In this document: one piece after another, positions 18,040 through 26,806 of the stretch
Position numbering within the stretch: position 1 is the stretch's first letter
Layout: the number at the start of each line of letters is the position of its first letter
Assembly (NCBI GenBank): GCA_947476045.1
Contig: CANJNZ010000006.1
Location: 36,512 to 100,511, forward strand
Direction of reading: 5' to 3'
Source: Chthoniobacteraceae bacterium
GTDB taxonomy: Bacteria > Verrucomicrobiota > Verrucomicrobiia > Chthoniobacterales > Chthoniobacteraceae
DNA length: 64,000 nt
Position numbers and translations under genes: made by a program
Notes under the pieces: generated by a model
Database searches by the model: none
Seen by the model: only the letters and a program-made list of their open reading frames with translations
What the model was told of the DNA's origin: nothing

Positions 18040-20265
18040 CTATTCAAGGCGATACAAGTGTGTTGCTCCGTCTCCCTGTGGCAAAAAGGTGGTCGCGTTT
18101 TCCGCAATGACCCTGCCCGTGAAGAGATTCGTCACCTTGCGCGGCTTGGGTAGCGTGATCGGCTGTATGCAGTCCACGATGTGCAGCGCGAGCAGTGAGC
18201 GATTCATGAAAAGGATGTCGTTGTTTGTCGAATAGACGGAGCATCCCGCGTCGCGGCACATCGTGCGGAAGAGATCCGGGTGATTCGGCGGTATGGCGAA
18301 ATAATAGGCCGTGTAGTTTTTGTGACGCTTTACCGCCGCGCCCGGCGTGCCGTCGGGCCAGTAGGCGAGCACCACGGCATCGGGATCATCCGGGACAAGG
18401 CGCGGGCCGATGACTGCGCCGGAGCCGAGTGTGATCTTGGTCTTCACTTCGCGCAACACGGCGTCGTCATAGTTTTTCGGCGTCAGTTCTCCGCTGACTC
18501 GATGTTCATCGAGTTTGAATTTCATCCCCACGAGTTGTGATGCTGCTTCGACATCGAGGCCTTTGTCCGTGGCCAGTCCGGGATAGCCGACAAAAATCAG
18601 CGCGCGTCCATCGCACTTGAGCGCCTCGACTGCATCGCGCTGTTTTTTGGAAAGCCAGTTGGCGTTGTAGAAAAAAAGCGTCTTGTATCGCTCCATCGCC
18701 TTGGCGTCCAAGTCGTCGGTCATCAGCCAGTCCATCGGCACGCCGCTGCGATACAATTCACGCGTTGCACGGTCACATTGCAGATCGAGCAACGGCGGGT
18801 AATTGTTCACGTCGTGCATCCGGGCGAGCGGGTGATAAGCAGGGCCAACACCGCTCACGAAGCACGCGACCTCGGCCACACTCGTCATGTCCCAAGCCAC
18901 TGCGTCGCGCGCGATTTTCGCCTGCTTTGCAAACTCTGTGACAATCTCCGGTGCATCGAACCAGCCGCCGGTCATGTCGAAATTCCACCAGCCCGTGCCG
19001 TGGATGATATGATGGCAAAACTCGCGCCGCAGCACGTCCACCGACTCCGCCAGATCCTTCAGCGGACGCAGTTCCAGAAGGCCGTTGGCCGTCCAGCGGA
19101 TGTTGGAGTGATCCTTAAGCAAGTGTGTGCGGATGTCGGACTCATTAAAATAATACTTCCCCGCGCGCTGCACACTCTCCACCGGCAGCATGAATGAACC
19201 CGGCCCGCCCGGCCCGCGATTGTCGTAGCTCGTGATGCCCGTGACGAAATCAATGTGCGGACTTTCCAAAAGTCTGCGCAACCCGAGATGCCCGTTGGCC
19301 GCAGCCGCGTTGACGAGCCCCGTCTGCCACATGAGGTAGCTGCTGAATGCGCCAACGATGCGCTTGCCGCCCGTGGCTTCCTTCACGGCGGAGCACCATG
19401 ATAGCTGGCAGTCCGCCACGATGTCCGAAAGACAAAGATCGAAATCTATCGCCAGTTGATCCTTCGCCGGATCGCGCAGGATGCCGGGCGACCCACGACG
19501 CCGTGCAGGCTCCAGCGGCAACTCCACTTTTTCGATCCACGACTGAGCGCCATATTTTTTCGTCAGCCATTCTTTGAAGTAGCGCTTCGCCGGCGGGCTG
19601 TAGTCGGGGACCATCCCCAACTGCGCGCCCCAATACACCCACTCCTCGCTGCCGCCGGAATTGAGCATGTAGCCCAGCACCCGATCCGCATACGGACTGT
19701 TCTCCACCACTTGCACAAATGCGCGGAGCATTTTTCCGACATCGTCATTCCATTTCTTCGACGCCATCGAGGCCTGACGCGGATTACGATAATCAGCAAA
19801 AAAAGCTGGCGGCTTGTCTGGATCATTCGCGTAGCGGGTGACTTCGTCCGGGTTTTGATCCGCCCACCACGGAGGTGTGAGCATCGTGTTCAAGCGCGGA
19901 ATCATCCACACGTCCTTCGTGTGCTCGCCGAGCCGCTTCGCGTTCATCTCAAACGCAGAGAAATCGTATTTGTCCGGTCCGAGCCAAGCCGGCCCCGCGC
20001 TGATGAAAAAAATCGGGAACCCCGCATCGGCAATGTCCTTCCAGACTTTCAAGCTGCCGTGTCCGTAATAAGACATCCCCGGAATCGGCTGCCCGTCCAC
20101 AAAGATCGCCGTGCGGCCCATGTGCGGTTTGATTTCCACACGATGCCCGGCCTTCAGCACAGGTGGCTCGGCCCGCAGCGAAAACATCCCCATGGAAAGC
20201 GGGACTGACGACGCAAGCAGACCCTTCAAAAGTGCGCGGCGGGAAATTTCAGCGGGTTCGATCAT
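18040..20265 (-). CDS. Tat-exported GH42-like glycoside hydrolase (clan GH-A type)
   Basis: 741 residues from ATG 20265. The start is supported by GGAGG 10 nt upstream and a twin-arginine signal (ISRRALLKGLLASSVPLSMG). A (beta/alpha)8 layout follows: PIPGMSYYGHGSLKVWKDIADAGFP, then VLGYMLNSGGSEEWVYWG, where an acid/base Glu is expected, and KYYFNESDIRTHL, where a nucleophile Glu is expected, both by analogy with GH42. After about residue 500 an alpha/beta amidotransferase-like domain appears (LDAKAMERYKTLFFYNANWLSKKQRDAVEALK), as in the GH42 trimerisation domain. It is therefore probably a beta-galactosidase-type or related exo-hydrolase; the exact family is uncertain. It is the first gene of the leftward run of five exported proteins and uses Tat where its neighbours use Sec, suggesting it folds in the cytoplasm. 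Confidence 0.78.
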   Translation of the reverse strand: MIEPAEISRRALLKGLLASSVPLSMGMFSLRAEPPVLKAGHRVEIKPHMGRTAIFVDGQPIPGMSYYGHGSLKVWKDIADAGFPIFFISAGPAWLGPDKYDFSAFEMNAKRLGEHTKDVWMIPRLNTMLTPPWWADQNPDEVTRYANDPDKPPAFFADYRNPRQASMASKKWNDDVGKMLRAFVQVVENSPYADRVLGYMLNSGGSEEWVYWGAQLGMVPDYSPPAKRYFKEWLTKKYGAQSWIEKVELPLEPARRRGSPGILRDPAKDQLAIDFDLCLSDIVADCQLSWCSAVKEATGGKRIVGAFSSYLMWQTGLVNAAAANGHLGLRRLLESPHIDFVTGITSYDNRGPGGPGSFMLPVESVQRAGKYYFNESDIRTHLLKDHSNIRWTANGLLELRPLKDLAESVDVLRREFCHHIIHGTGWWNFDMTGGWFDAPEIVTEFAKQAKIARDAVAWDMTSVAEVACFVSGVGPAYHPLARMHDVNNYPPLLDLQCDRATRELYRSGVPMDWLMTDDLDAKAMERYKTLFFYNANWLSKKQRDAVEALKCDGRALIFVGYPGLATDKGLDVEAASQLVGMKFKLDEHRVSGELTPKNYDDAVLREVKTKITLGSGAVIGPRLVPDDPDAVVLAYWPDGTPGAAVKRHKNYTAYYFAIPPNHPDLFRTMCRDAGCSVYSTNNDILFMNRSLLALHIVDCIQPITLPKPRKVTNLFTGRVIAENATTFLPQGDGATHLYRLE

Positions 20266-20563
20266 CGCCTGACAACCTCCCCTACTCACAAATGTTTGAA
20301 CCATTCTCGATATCACCACGGGCTTCACGAGCGACGGAGCGAAATGTATCAGTAGTGGCTGTATCGGTAAAAATCTTCGTGAGCAAACATTCTAAGCTTT
20401 CCCTCGCAACATGATTCGTGCAGTTCGTTCCGCTCCTCTGGCATATTGTTTGTGCATTTCGTTTCCAACGGACTGGACAAACAGGGCCGGGAAGAACAAT
20501 TCCATCATCGCAAACAATAAGTGCGCTGACGGAAAAACATCAAAACACCAACCCAAGTAAAAA
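20266..20563. other. Divergent promoter region between the two glycan-gene runs
   Basis: 298 bp between the start of the leftward hydrolase run and the rightward run. No gene, strong promoter consensus or clear operator is visible. It is the only place from which both runs can be controlled together, so a shared regulator would be expected to bind here. Confidence 0.45.
20276..20280 (-). promoter_or_regulatory. Ribosome-binding site of the GH42-like gene
   Basis: On the minus strand GGAGG stands 10 nt before ATG 20265. It is one of the few near-consensus Shine-Dalgarno sequences in the window and decides the start in favour of the Tat-signal form. Confidence 0.6.
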
Positions 20564-21151
20564 ATGAAAACTGCATTCGCAAAAATCGGCAGCGCCATTC
20601 TGGCCAGCCTCACCATCATCGGAATCTCGGCCCAGGCCGCTGACAAAATCGAAGTGAAACTCGATTCCAGCACCGAAGTCGTCGTCGCCAAAGACATCAA
20701 CGGCATCCCCGCCAAATCCAAAGTGACCTCAACAGCCACCTACGAGGAATACGCGCTCGCTCCCGTCGTGGACGGCATCAAAAAGCGCAAAGACCTCGGC
20801 TGGCAGGAATGCTCATGGGCATCCGCCGAAGACGACACCGTTCATGCCATCCAGATCGAACTTTCAAAGCCACAGCGTGGCGGCCGCTTCCAGATCACCT
20901 GGGCGTATGACATCCACAACGAAGACAGCGGAAAATTCTGGGTCTCCCGCGACTACGTCATCCAAGTCAAAGACAAAGCCGGTGATCCTTGGAATACCGT
21001 CATCGTCGTGAAAGGCAACCAGTCAATCGTCGCCTGCCACTCGCTGCCAGACACCGCGATTGGCTTCATCCGCATTTATCAACCCGTCGGCGGCGGACAT
21101 CCCGATCGTCCGAACATCATGTGGGTCGGCCAGGTCGAGCTTCTCGACTAG
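20564..21151 (+). CDS. Secreted discoidin (F5/8 type C)-like protein
   Basis: 195 residues. Signal peptide MKTAFAKIGSAILASLTIIG...AQA. The rest is one beta-rich domain: APVVDGIKKRKDLGWQECSW, then HAIQIELSKPQRGGRFQITW and FWVSRDYVIQVKD, ending IGFIRIYQPVGGG and a short strand MWVGQVELLD. The order of these elements fits a galactose-binding (discoidin-like) jelly roll, a fold that binds carbohydrates or proteins. No catalytic motif is seen. It lies 35 bp before the zinc metallopeptidase on the same strand, so the two probably work together, perhaps as a substrate-binding accessory to the peptidase. Confidence 0.7.
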   Translation: MKTAFAKIGSAILASLTIIGISAQAADKIEVKLDSSTEVVVAKDINGIPAKSKVTSTATYEEYALAPVVDGIKKRKDLGWQECSWASAEDDTVHAIQIELSKPQRGGRFQITWAYDIHNEDSGKFWVSRDYVIQVKDKAGDPWNTVIVVKGNQSIVACHSLPDTAIGFIRIYQPVGGGHPDRPNIMWVGQVELLD

Positions 21152-21186
21152 TCGCCACTCGCCCGGTCTTCGCTTTCGTATCGCAT

Positions 21187-22566
21187 ATGAAACTTCACAC
21201 CGTTCGCAACTTCCTGTTCGCAACCGGCCTGTTGAGCCTCGCAGTCCTGCCTGCAAGTGCGCAACTCGCCCCGGCCATGACGGTGGACAATTTCAAAAAC
21301 GGCGAAAGCATCCAGTATTCCGCTCCTTTAATCGCAGGCACACTGCCCGACGCCGCCGTTGACTCGGTGACGCTCATCAACGCTTCATCCAAGCGTCCAA
21401 CGCGCCAGATGAAGGGCCTCGCGTATAAAGGAAAATTCAAAGTGCTGGCAGACCTCGTCCCCGGAGCGAACGATCTCACGATCACCGCCGGGACAAAAAC
21501 GACGAAGCTCAAATTAAGCTTCGTCCCGCAGACGAGCTGCCGCGCTGTTCGTGCGATTTACTACACGAACAACACGGGCGACGCCGGATTCCTCAGTCCA
21601 ATTCCCAACGACAAGCAGGATGTCGTTGGGAAGCTGGGCACCGCCATGCTTCTCCTCCAGAGCTTCACCGCCGACCGCATGAATGCGCAGGGCTATGGCC
21701 GCAAAACCTTCAACGTCGAGTTGGAGCCGGATGGCCGTCCAAAAGTATTCATCATCAAAGGCGATCAGGCCCCCGACACCGGCTTCAATGGCGGACTCGT
21801 GGACCGCGCCATCGGGCAACAGGCCGCACGTCCACACACGCAATACCTCATCGTCCTCGGTCGCGGCTGCGGCTACACCGCCGTCGGTGGAAACGGCAAA
21901 GCCTTCATGGGCGGCTCCACCATTTACACATGGCCCGACACCCTCCAGCAGGCACAGTCTGCATTCATGGACGCCACGCCGATTGACACCGGAAAATTCC
22001 ATGTGGACGCCGTAGGCCGCGACGTCTTCTGGGCCAACACATCAACAACGATTGGCGCGTGCCTTCACGAAATCGGCCACAGCTTCGGCCTCCCGCACAG
22101 CATGGACGGCCTGTGCATCATGACCCGTGGCATTGACCACTTTAACCGCTTCTTCACCGTCGTAGAGCCGCCATCCAAAGCCAACTCCAAGACTACCGAA
22201 TTCAAAGACAGCGACATCGCACGCTTTTGCAAAGTCACCGCCAACAACCTCGCCGTCTCCCGCTACATGGCGCTGAACGAACGCGAATACATCAGCGGCA
22301 AAACACCCACGATCAAATTTGATCCCGTCAAAAAAGAAATCACAGTCAGCAGTGAAGTCGGCCTCGGCTTCGTCGCACTGGACCCGCCCTACGGCAATCC
22401 CGGCGCAGACTTCTGCATGCCGATTGACCCGAGCAAACCCGCGCCAAAGCAAGTCATCATCACCGAAAAAGACTGGGCGCGATTCGGCGGGAAGCCCTTC
22501 CAAGTCCGCGTCTCCGACATAGACAGCAACGGCAACGTGGATCGCGATCCACTCAAGCCCAAGTAG
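21187..22566 (+). CDS. Secreted zinc metallopeptidase (HExxHxxxxxH zincin)
   Basis: 459 residues from ATG 21187, which gives the signal peptide MKLHTVRNFLFATGLLSLAV...ASAQ. The frame is open further upstream but overlaps the preceding gene. Residues 25-115 form a beta-rich N-terminal domain. The zincin motif H294-E-I-G-H298-S-F-G-L-P-H304 is followed by IMTRGIDHFNRFFT, a likely Met-turn. This HExxH plus IM-x-RG-x-x-x-FNR-x-F pattern recalls the PF12044 putative peptidase family best known from eukaryotes (yeast YIL108W); that assignment is from memory. A C-terminal beta domain follows (FDPVKKEITVSSEVGLGFVA). It probably cleaves proteins or glycoproteins outside the cytoplasm, fitting the hexosaminidase neighbours. 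Confidence 0.8.
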   Translation: MKLHTVRNFLFATGLLSLAVLPASAQLAPAMTVDNFKNGESIQYSAPLIAGTLPDAAVDSVTLINASSKRPTRQMKGLAYKGKFKVLADLVPGANDLTITAGTKTTKLKLSFVPQTSCRAVRAIYYTNNTGDAGFLSPIPNDKQDVVGKLGTAMLLLQSFTADRMNAQGYGRKTFNVELEPDGRPKVFIIKGDQAPDTGFNGGLVDRAIGQQAARPHTQYLIVLGRGCGYTAVGGNGKAFMGGSTIYTWPDTLQQAQSAFMDATPIDTGKFHVDAVGRDVFWANTSTTIGACLHEIGHSFGLPHSMDGLCIMTRGIDHFNRFFTVVEPPSKANSKTTEFKDSDIARFCKVTANNLAVSRYMALNEREYISGKTPTIKFDPVKKEITVSSEVGLGFVALDPPYGNPGADFCMPIDPSKPAPKQVIITEKDWARFGGKPFQVRVSDIDSNGNVDRDPLKPK

Positions 22567-22885
22567 CCGTAGCCGCGCACGAAGGATGCCTCGCACGGAG
22601 TTCACGGCGGGCGCGGAGTAGCGATGCGATCCGGGATCTGTGATCGGAAGAGTCGCGCCGCGATACTTGGCGTCGATCGCTGGGCAACAACTTCGTGCCT
22701 TTTTGTGCGAGCCCATGTAGCGGAAACTCCGTGCCCGCGTGAACTCCGTGAAAGGCACTCCAAAATGCTCTTCGCCTTTCCATCAACCGAATTCAGATTC
22801 CTTCTAAAGTATAACCATTGCGATGGTGATCACCCGCAATTCTCTGCGTCAGCTTTCACCGCCCCTCATCCGTCTCCAAACTCCA
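22567..22885. other. Intergenic region with imperfect inverted repeat
   Basis: 319 bp without a gene. GGAGTTCACGGCGGGC (about 22598-22613) is mirrored by GCCCGCGTGAACTCC (about 22733-22747), a 15-16 nt imperfect inverted repeat about 120 bp apart. It probably represents a short dispersed repeat. The promoter of the three-gene GH20/GH32 unit should lie after it, but no consensus promoter is recognised. Confidence 0.45.
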
Positions 22886-25800
22886 ATGAAAAATCTCTGC
22901 ACATTCCTCTTTGTAATTTGCGTCTCTGCTTTCACCGCGCTGGCAGATGAACCGCCGTTGAAACTGCTCCCGACCCCGAAATCGGTGCAGTTGGCCGGCG
23001 GGGAGATGTCGCTTTCTAAAACCAGCCGTATCGTGGCGACGGATGCGTCGCTCAAGCCGCTCGCGGAAATTTTGTCCGAGGAAATCCTGCTCGCCACCAA
23101 GCTCAAACTCACGCCAGCGGACGGCGAGGCGAAGCCCGGCGACATCGTGCTAAAGCTCAATCCGCAACTGCGCGCGGATGCGGACATCCTCACGGTGCAG
23201 GGTCGCGATGTGAAGAAGGTGCGTGATTACGCGCACGCGATTCATGTGGGAGACATGGCGGTGGTGGAGGGTTGGGACTACCGCGCTTGTTGCGAAGGAA
23301 CGGCGACGCTCTTGCAGGCCATGCGACTAAAGGGCGATGCCGTCTCGCTGCCGAAGATGGAGATCAAGGACTGGCCGCACGCGGACTACACCGGCTACAT
23401 GCTGGACATCGCACGTCAGGGAATGCCGCTCATGGGCCTGCGCGACTCCATCGAGGCGATGCGCTATTACAAAGTCCGCTATCTGCATCTGCATTTTCAC
23501 GACGGCAGCGGGTTTTATTTTCCGCTGAAGAAATATCCGCAGGCAGGTTCGCACAATGGGGCGATCAACAATGGCGATGCGTTCAAGTCATGGGACTTGG
23601 AGGAGTTGAAAAAGACCGTTGCCTATGCCGATGCTCGCGGCGTGACGCTCGTGCCGGAGCTGGAGACGCCGGGACATTGCGAGGCTCTGATGGAGGATTT
23701 GAAAGTGGGCGACAAGTGGCTGCTCGGCGATCCCGGGATGCACATGATGGACATCGTCAATGATGACATTTACCCGGTGCTGGATGATGTGGTGAAGGAG
23801 ATGTGCGAGGTGTTCAAAAGCTCCCCGTATTTTCACATCGGCGGCGACGAAGTGCAGTGGGAGTGGTTCATTGATCGCCCGCACGTGAAGGAGTTCATGA
23901 AGAAGGAAGGGATGCCCGAGAAAGACAAGGGCGGGAAGGACGAGCTGCTGAAACGGCACGCGCTGAAGATGGATGCGATCGTGAAGAAGTATGGAAAGAA
24001 GACGATTTTCTGGGGCGGCTACCAAGGGCCACCGACGGATCCGGCGCTGAAGGATTTGATCATGTATTCGTGGTATGTCGGCGCGCAAAAGGCGATTGAT
24101 GCGGGCTTCACCATCATCACCGTGCCGTGGGAAATCCGTGGGCCGCATGAAAAGTGGAACATCTACAGCGCAAACGCCGATATGCTGAATCGCAGTGCGA
24201 GCGTGCTCGGTGGCGCGCGCGTGGCTTGGGAGCAGAGCGCGGAGACCTACATCAACGCCAGCATCTACGAAGCAATCCGGCAGGAAGGCACATGGGCTCC
24301 GGACACCGTGACTGCGAGTCTGGACGAACTCAAAGCGCGAGAGAAGACTCTCGCCGAGCGTCTCGCGAAAATTATACGCCCGGTGAAAATCGAAGTGCAG
24401 GCCGGCAAGTCAGAAAAATCCGAATACGGACGCGATCCCGCTGCTGGCAGGGCGACGATTTCCATGTCGGCCACGTTGCCGCCGAACTGCAAAATTCATT
24501 ATACCGTTGATGGCTCGGAGCCGACCGCCAAATCCCCGCTCTACGACAAGCCAGTGCAGACGCTCGGCAGACTGCGAGTTCGCGCGGCGATGTTCGACGC
24601 GGATGGTCGTTCCGTCGGCGGTTACACTTTCGCGGAGAAATACAATTGGAAGGACTACGAGGAAAATCTGACCACCGGCAAACCCGTGAAATCATCCGGC
24701 ATCGCAGGCACTGGCAAGGACGCCGAAGTGCCGGAGAACGCAGCGAACGGCTGGGTCGGCAATGGCAAGATGTGGGGCGCGTGGGATCCGCCGCAGTGGT
24801 GGCAGGTGGACTTGCAAGCCGAGCACGTTTTGGATCGCGTGCATCTTTTCTTCTACGTTCAGGGCGAACGCGCCTTTCAATACAACGTCGAGCTTTCGAC
24901 CGATGAGAAGCAGTGGAAAAAGGTGGTGGATCAAAGCGAGAACGATCAACCGGCGACCGGGCAGGGAAAACTCCACACATTTGAGGCCACGAAGGCCCGC
25001 TATGTCCGCGTGAACATGCTGAAGAACAGCATCCAAAACGCGGTGCAGTTGGAGGAGGTGCGCGTGTATGAGGAGGGCAGACCGGATTCCTTTGGCAACC
25101 TCGCCAACAGTCAGACTTTCAAGGCCGACAAACGCTATCTGGTTTTCCCCCGCCCGAATGGATTGAAAGGAAAGAACAAGGTCTTTGTGAAACTCGATGG
25201 TGAACTTTTCTTCGCCGAGTATGACGCGATGCTCGCGAAATCAGACCCGGATTTCTGGACGTATATTGACTTGAAATTGCATCAGGGCAAACAGGTCACG
25301 GTCAGCGCGACGGGGCCGGACGCGGAGGGAATTGCGCTGGTGAAAATGAGCGACACGATTCCCGGCAAGCATCCGCTCTACCACGAGCCGGGACGTCCGC
25401 AGGTTCATTTCACTCCGCTGCGCGGCTGGCTGAATGATTCCTCGGGGATGTTCTATCTCAACGGCAAGTGGCACTATTACTACATGAACACGCGGTTCGG
25501 GAACCAGATGGCCGGCGTGAACAACAACTGGTCGCACGCAGTGAGCACCGACCTGCTGCACTGGACCGAGGAACCGATGCTGCACACGATCATTCGCGGC
25601 AAGCAGTGCTATTGGACCGGCTCCGCTGCGGTGGATGTGCAAAACGCCACCGGCCTCGGCAAGCCGGGTAAGCCCGCGGTGGTCTTCGCATGCAATCAGG
25701 CGTCCGATGTGCCGAATCCTTTCACACAATGTTTCTTCGTCAGCACCGACGAGGGCATGACGGCGAAAATTGATCCCGACATGATGTATAAGGCGCTGCC

Positions 25801-26800
25801 GAAAGAGGACGATCGCCGTGGCGACGGAAGTCGCGACGACATGATCCGCTGGTATGCGCCGGATAAGAAATGGATCCTGCTCATTTACAACAAAGCGCAG
25901 ACACCCGGCGCGAAACGCAGTTTCTTTTTCTTTGAATCGAAAGACCTCAAGACGTGGACGGAGACGAGCGTGCTGGAAGATATGTATGAGTGCCCGAACT
26001 TCGTGCAGATGAATCTCGACAGCGACGCCAGCAAACCGATGTGGGTCGTGTGGGGCGCGTCCACCGAATACCGCGTAGGCAATTTCGACGGGAAGAAATT
26101 CACACCAATCCACGACGGCGTGTTCCTTGCCCACCATGGCGACTACTACGCCTCGCAGGTTTTCGACAACGCACCGGACGGACGCAAAATCCAAATGGGC
26201 TGGGGCTGGGTTTGCAACTACAAGACCGAGTTCACGCAGATGGCGACCTTCCCGATGGATCTAAGTTTGAAGAGCACGCCGGAAGGTCCACGTCTCTTCG
26301 CTGAATTCATTCCCGAGCTCGCCAAACTGCGCGACGGTGGCAGCAGCAAGAAGGATGTCGTCATCAAAGCGGATGCTCCCATGAGTCTCGGCGACGTGAC
26401 ACAGCCGATGGAAATAGATGTGGAATTTGAACCCGGAACCGCCAAACGCGTGTCCCTCACCGGCGCAGAGCTGAGCGTGAAATGGGACGCGGAAACGCAG
26501 GCCGTGGAAGTGCAGGGTGTAAAGGAGTATAAAGTGACCGTGCCTCGCGACAAAGGCAGGCCCGCGCCAAAAGTGATTGCCGCTCCACAAAACGGCCGCG
26601 TGCGACTCCACGTGCTGCTCGATATTCCCTCGGTCGAAGTCACCACCAACGGTGGCGAGCACTACATCATCAAAGGACGCGATTTCAAAAAGCTCGGCGA
26701 GAAATCCGCGCTGCAAATTACAACCGAGGGCGGCGACGCCACCTTCCGCCGCCTCGATGTCTATCCGCTCAAATCCATCCAGCCTCCCGCGCCGAAATAA
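22886..26800 (+). CDS. Bifunctional GH20 - F5/8C - GH32 fusion enzyme
   Basis: 1304 residues from ATG 22886, which starts the signal peptide MKNLCTFLFVICVSAFTALA. Residues 25-155: GH20 N-terminal domain (KLLPTPKSVQLAGGEM). About 165-500: GH20 barrel (YTGYMLDIARQGMPLMGL) with D321-E322 in FHIGGDEVQWEW. About 530-600: chitobiase-like beta segment (IHYTVDGSEPTAKSPLYDKP). About 610-735: discoidin/F5/8C module (WWQVDLQAEHVLDRVHLFF ... YVRVNMLKN). About 745-1304: GH32 five-bladed propeller plus beta sandwich, with nucleophile D851 in GWLNDSSGM, transition-state stabiliser D984 in SRDDM (usual form RDP) and acid/base E1035 in YECPNF. Both catalytic sets are complete, so the enzyme should cleave terminal HexNAc and, in the second half, a beta-fructosyl-type linkage. 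The GH32 half is a close paralogue of the gene at 28883. The next start is 6 nt past the stop. Confidence 0.9.
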   Translation: MKNLCTFLFVICVSAFTALADEPPLKLLPTPKSVQLAGGEMSLSKTSRIVATDASLKPLAEILSEEILLATKLKLTPADGEAKPGDIVLKLNPQLRADADILTVQGRDVKKVRDYAHAIHVGDMAVVEGWDYRACCEGTATLLQAMRLKGDAVSLPKMEIKDWPHADYTGYMLDIARQGMPLMGLRDSIEAMRYYKVRYLHLHFHDGSGFYFPLKKYPQAGSHNGAINNGDAFKSWDLEELKKTVAYADARGVTLVPELETPGHCEALMEDLKVGDKWLLGDPGMHMMDIVNDDIYPVLDDVVKEMCEVFKSSPYFHIGGDEVQWEWFIDRPHVKEFMKKEGMPEKDKGGKDELLKRHALKMDAIVKKYGKKTIFWGGYQGPPTDPALKDLIMYSWYVGAQKAIDAGFTIITVPWEIRGPHEKWNIYSANADMLNRSASVLGGARVAWEQSAETYINASIYEAIRQEGTWAPDTVTASLDELKAREKTLAERLAKIIRPVKIEVQAGKSEKSEYGRDPAAGRATISMSATLPPNCKIHYTVDGSEPTAKSPLYDKPVQTLGRLRVRAAMFDADGRSVGGYTFAEKYNWKDYEENLTTGKPVKSSGIAGTGKDAEVPENAANGWVGNGKMWGAWDPPQWWQVDLQAEHVLDRVHLFFYVQGERAFQYNVELSTDEKQWKKVVDQSENDQPATGQGKLHTFEATKARYVRVNMLKNSIQNAVQLEEVRVYEEGRPDSFGNLANSQTFKADKRYLVFPRPNGLKGKNKVFVKLDGELFFAEYDAMLAKSDPDFWTYIDLKLHQGKQVTVSATGPDAEGIALVKMSDTIPGKHPLYHEPGRPQVHFTPLRGWLNDSSGMFYLNGKWHYYYMNTRFGNQMAGVNNNWSHAVSTDLLHWTEEPMLHTIIRGKQCYWTGSAAVDVQNATGLGKPGKPAVVFACNQASDVPNPFTQCFFVSTDEGMTAKIDPDMMYKALPKEDDRRGDGSRDDMIRWYAPDKKWILLIYNKAQTPGAKRSFFFFESKDLKTWTETSVLEDMYECPNFVQMNLDSDASKPMWVVWGASTEYRVGNFDGKKFTPIHDGVFLAHHGDYYASQVFDNAPDGRKIQMGWGWVCNYKTEFTQMATFPMDLSLKSTPEGPRLFAEFIPELAKLRDGGSSKKDVVIKADAPMSLGDVTQPMEIDVEFEPGTAKRVSLTGAELSVKWDAETQAVEVQGVKEYKVTVPRDKGRPAPKVIAAPQNGRVRLHVLLDIPSVEVTTNGGEHYIIKGRDFKKLGEKSALQITTEGGDATFRRLDVYPLKSIQPPAPK

Positions 26801-26806
26801 CTTCGC

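Noticed and set aside
20392..20739. Minus-strand gene of 115 codons starting inside the discoidin-like gene
   Set aside because: It overlaps the signal peptide of a good gene and its own sequence has no family features.
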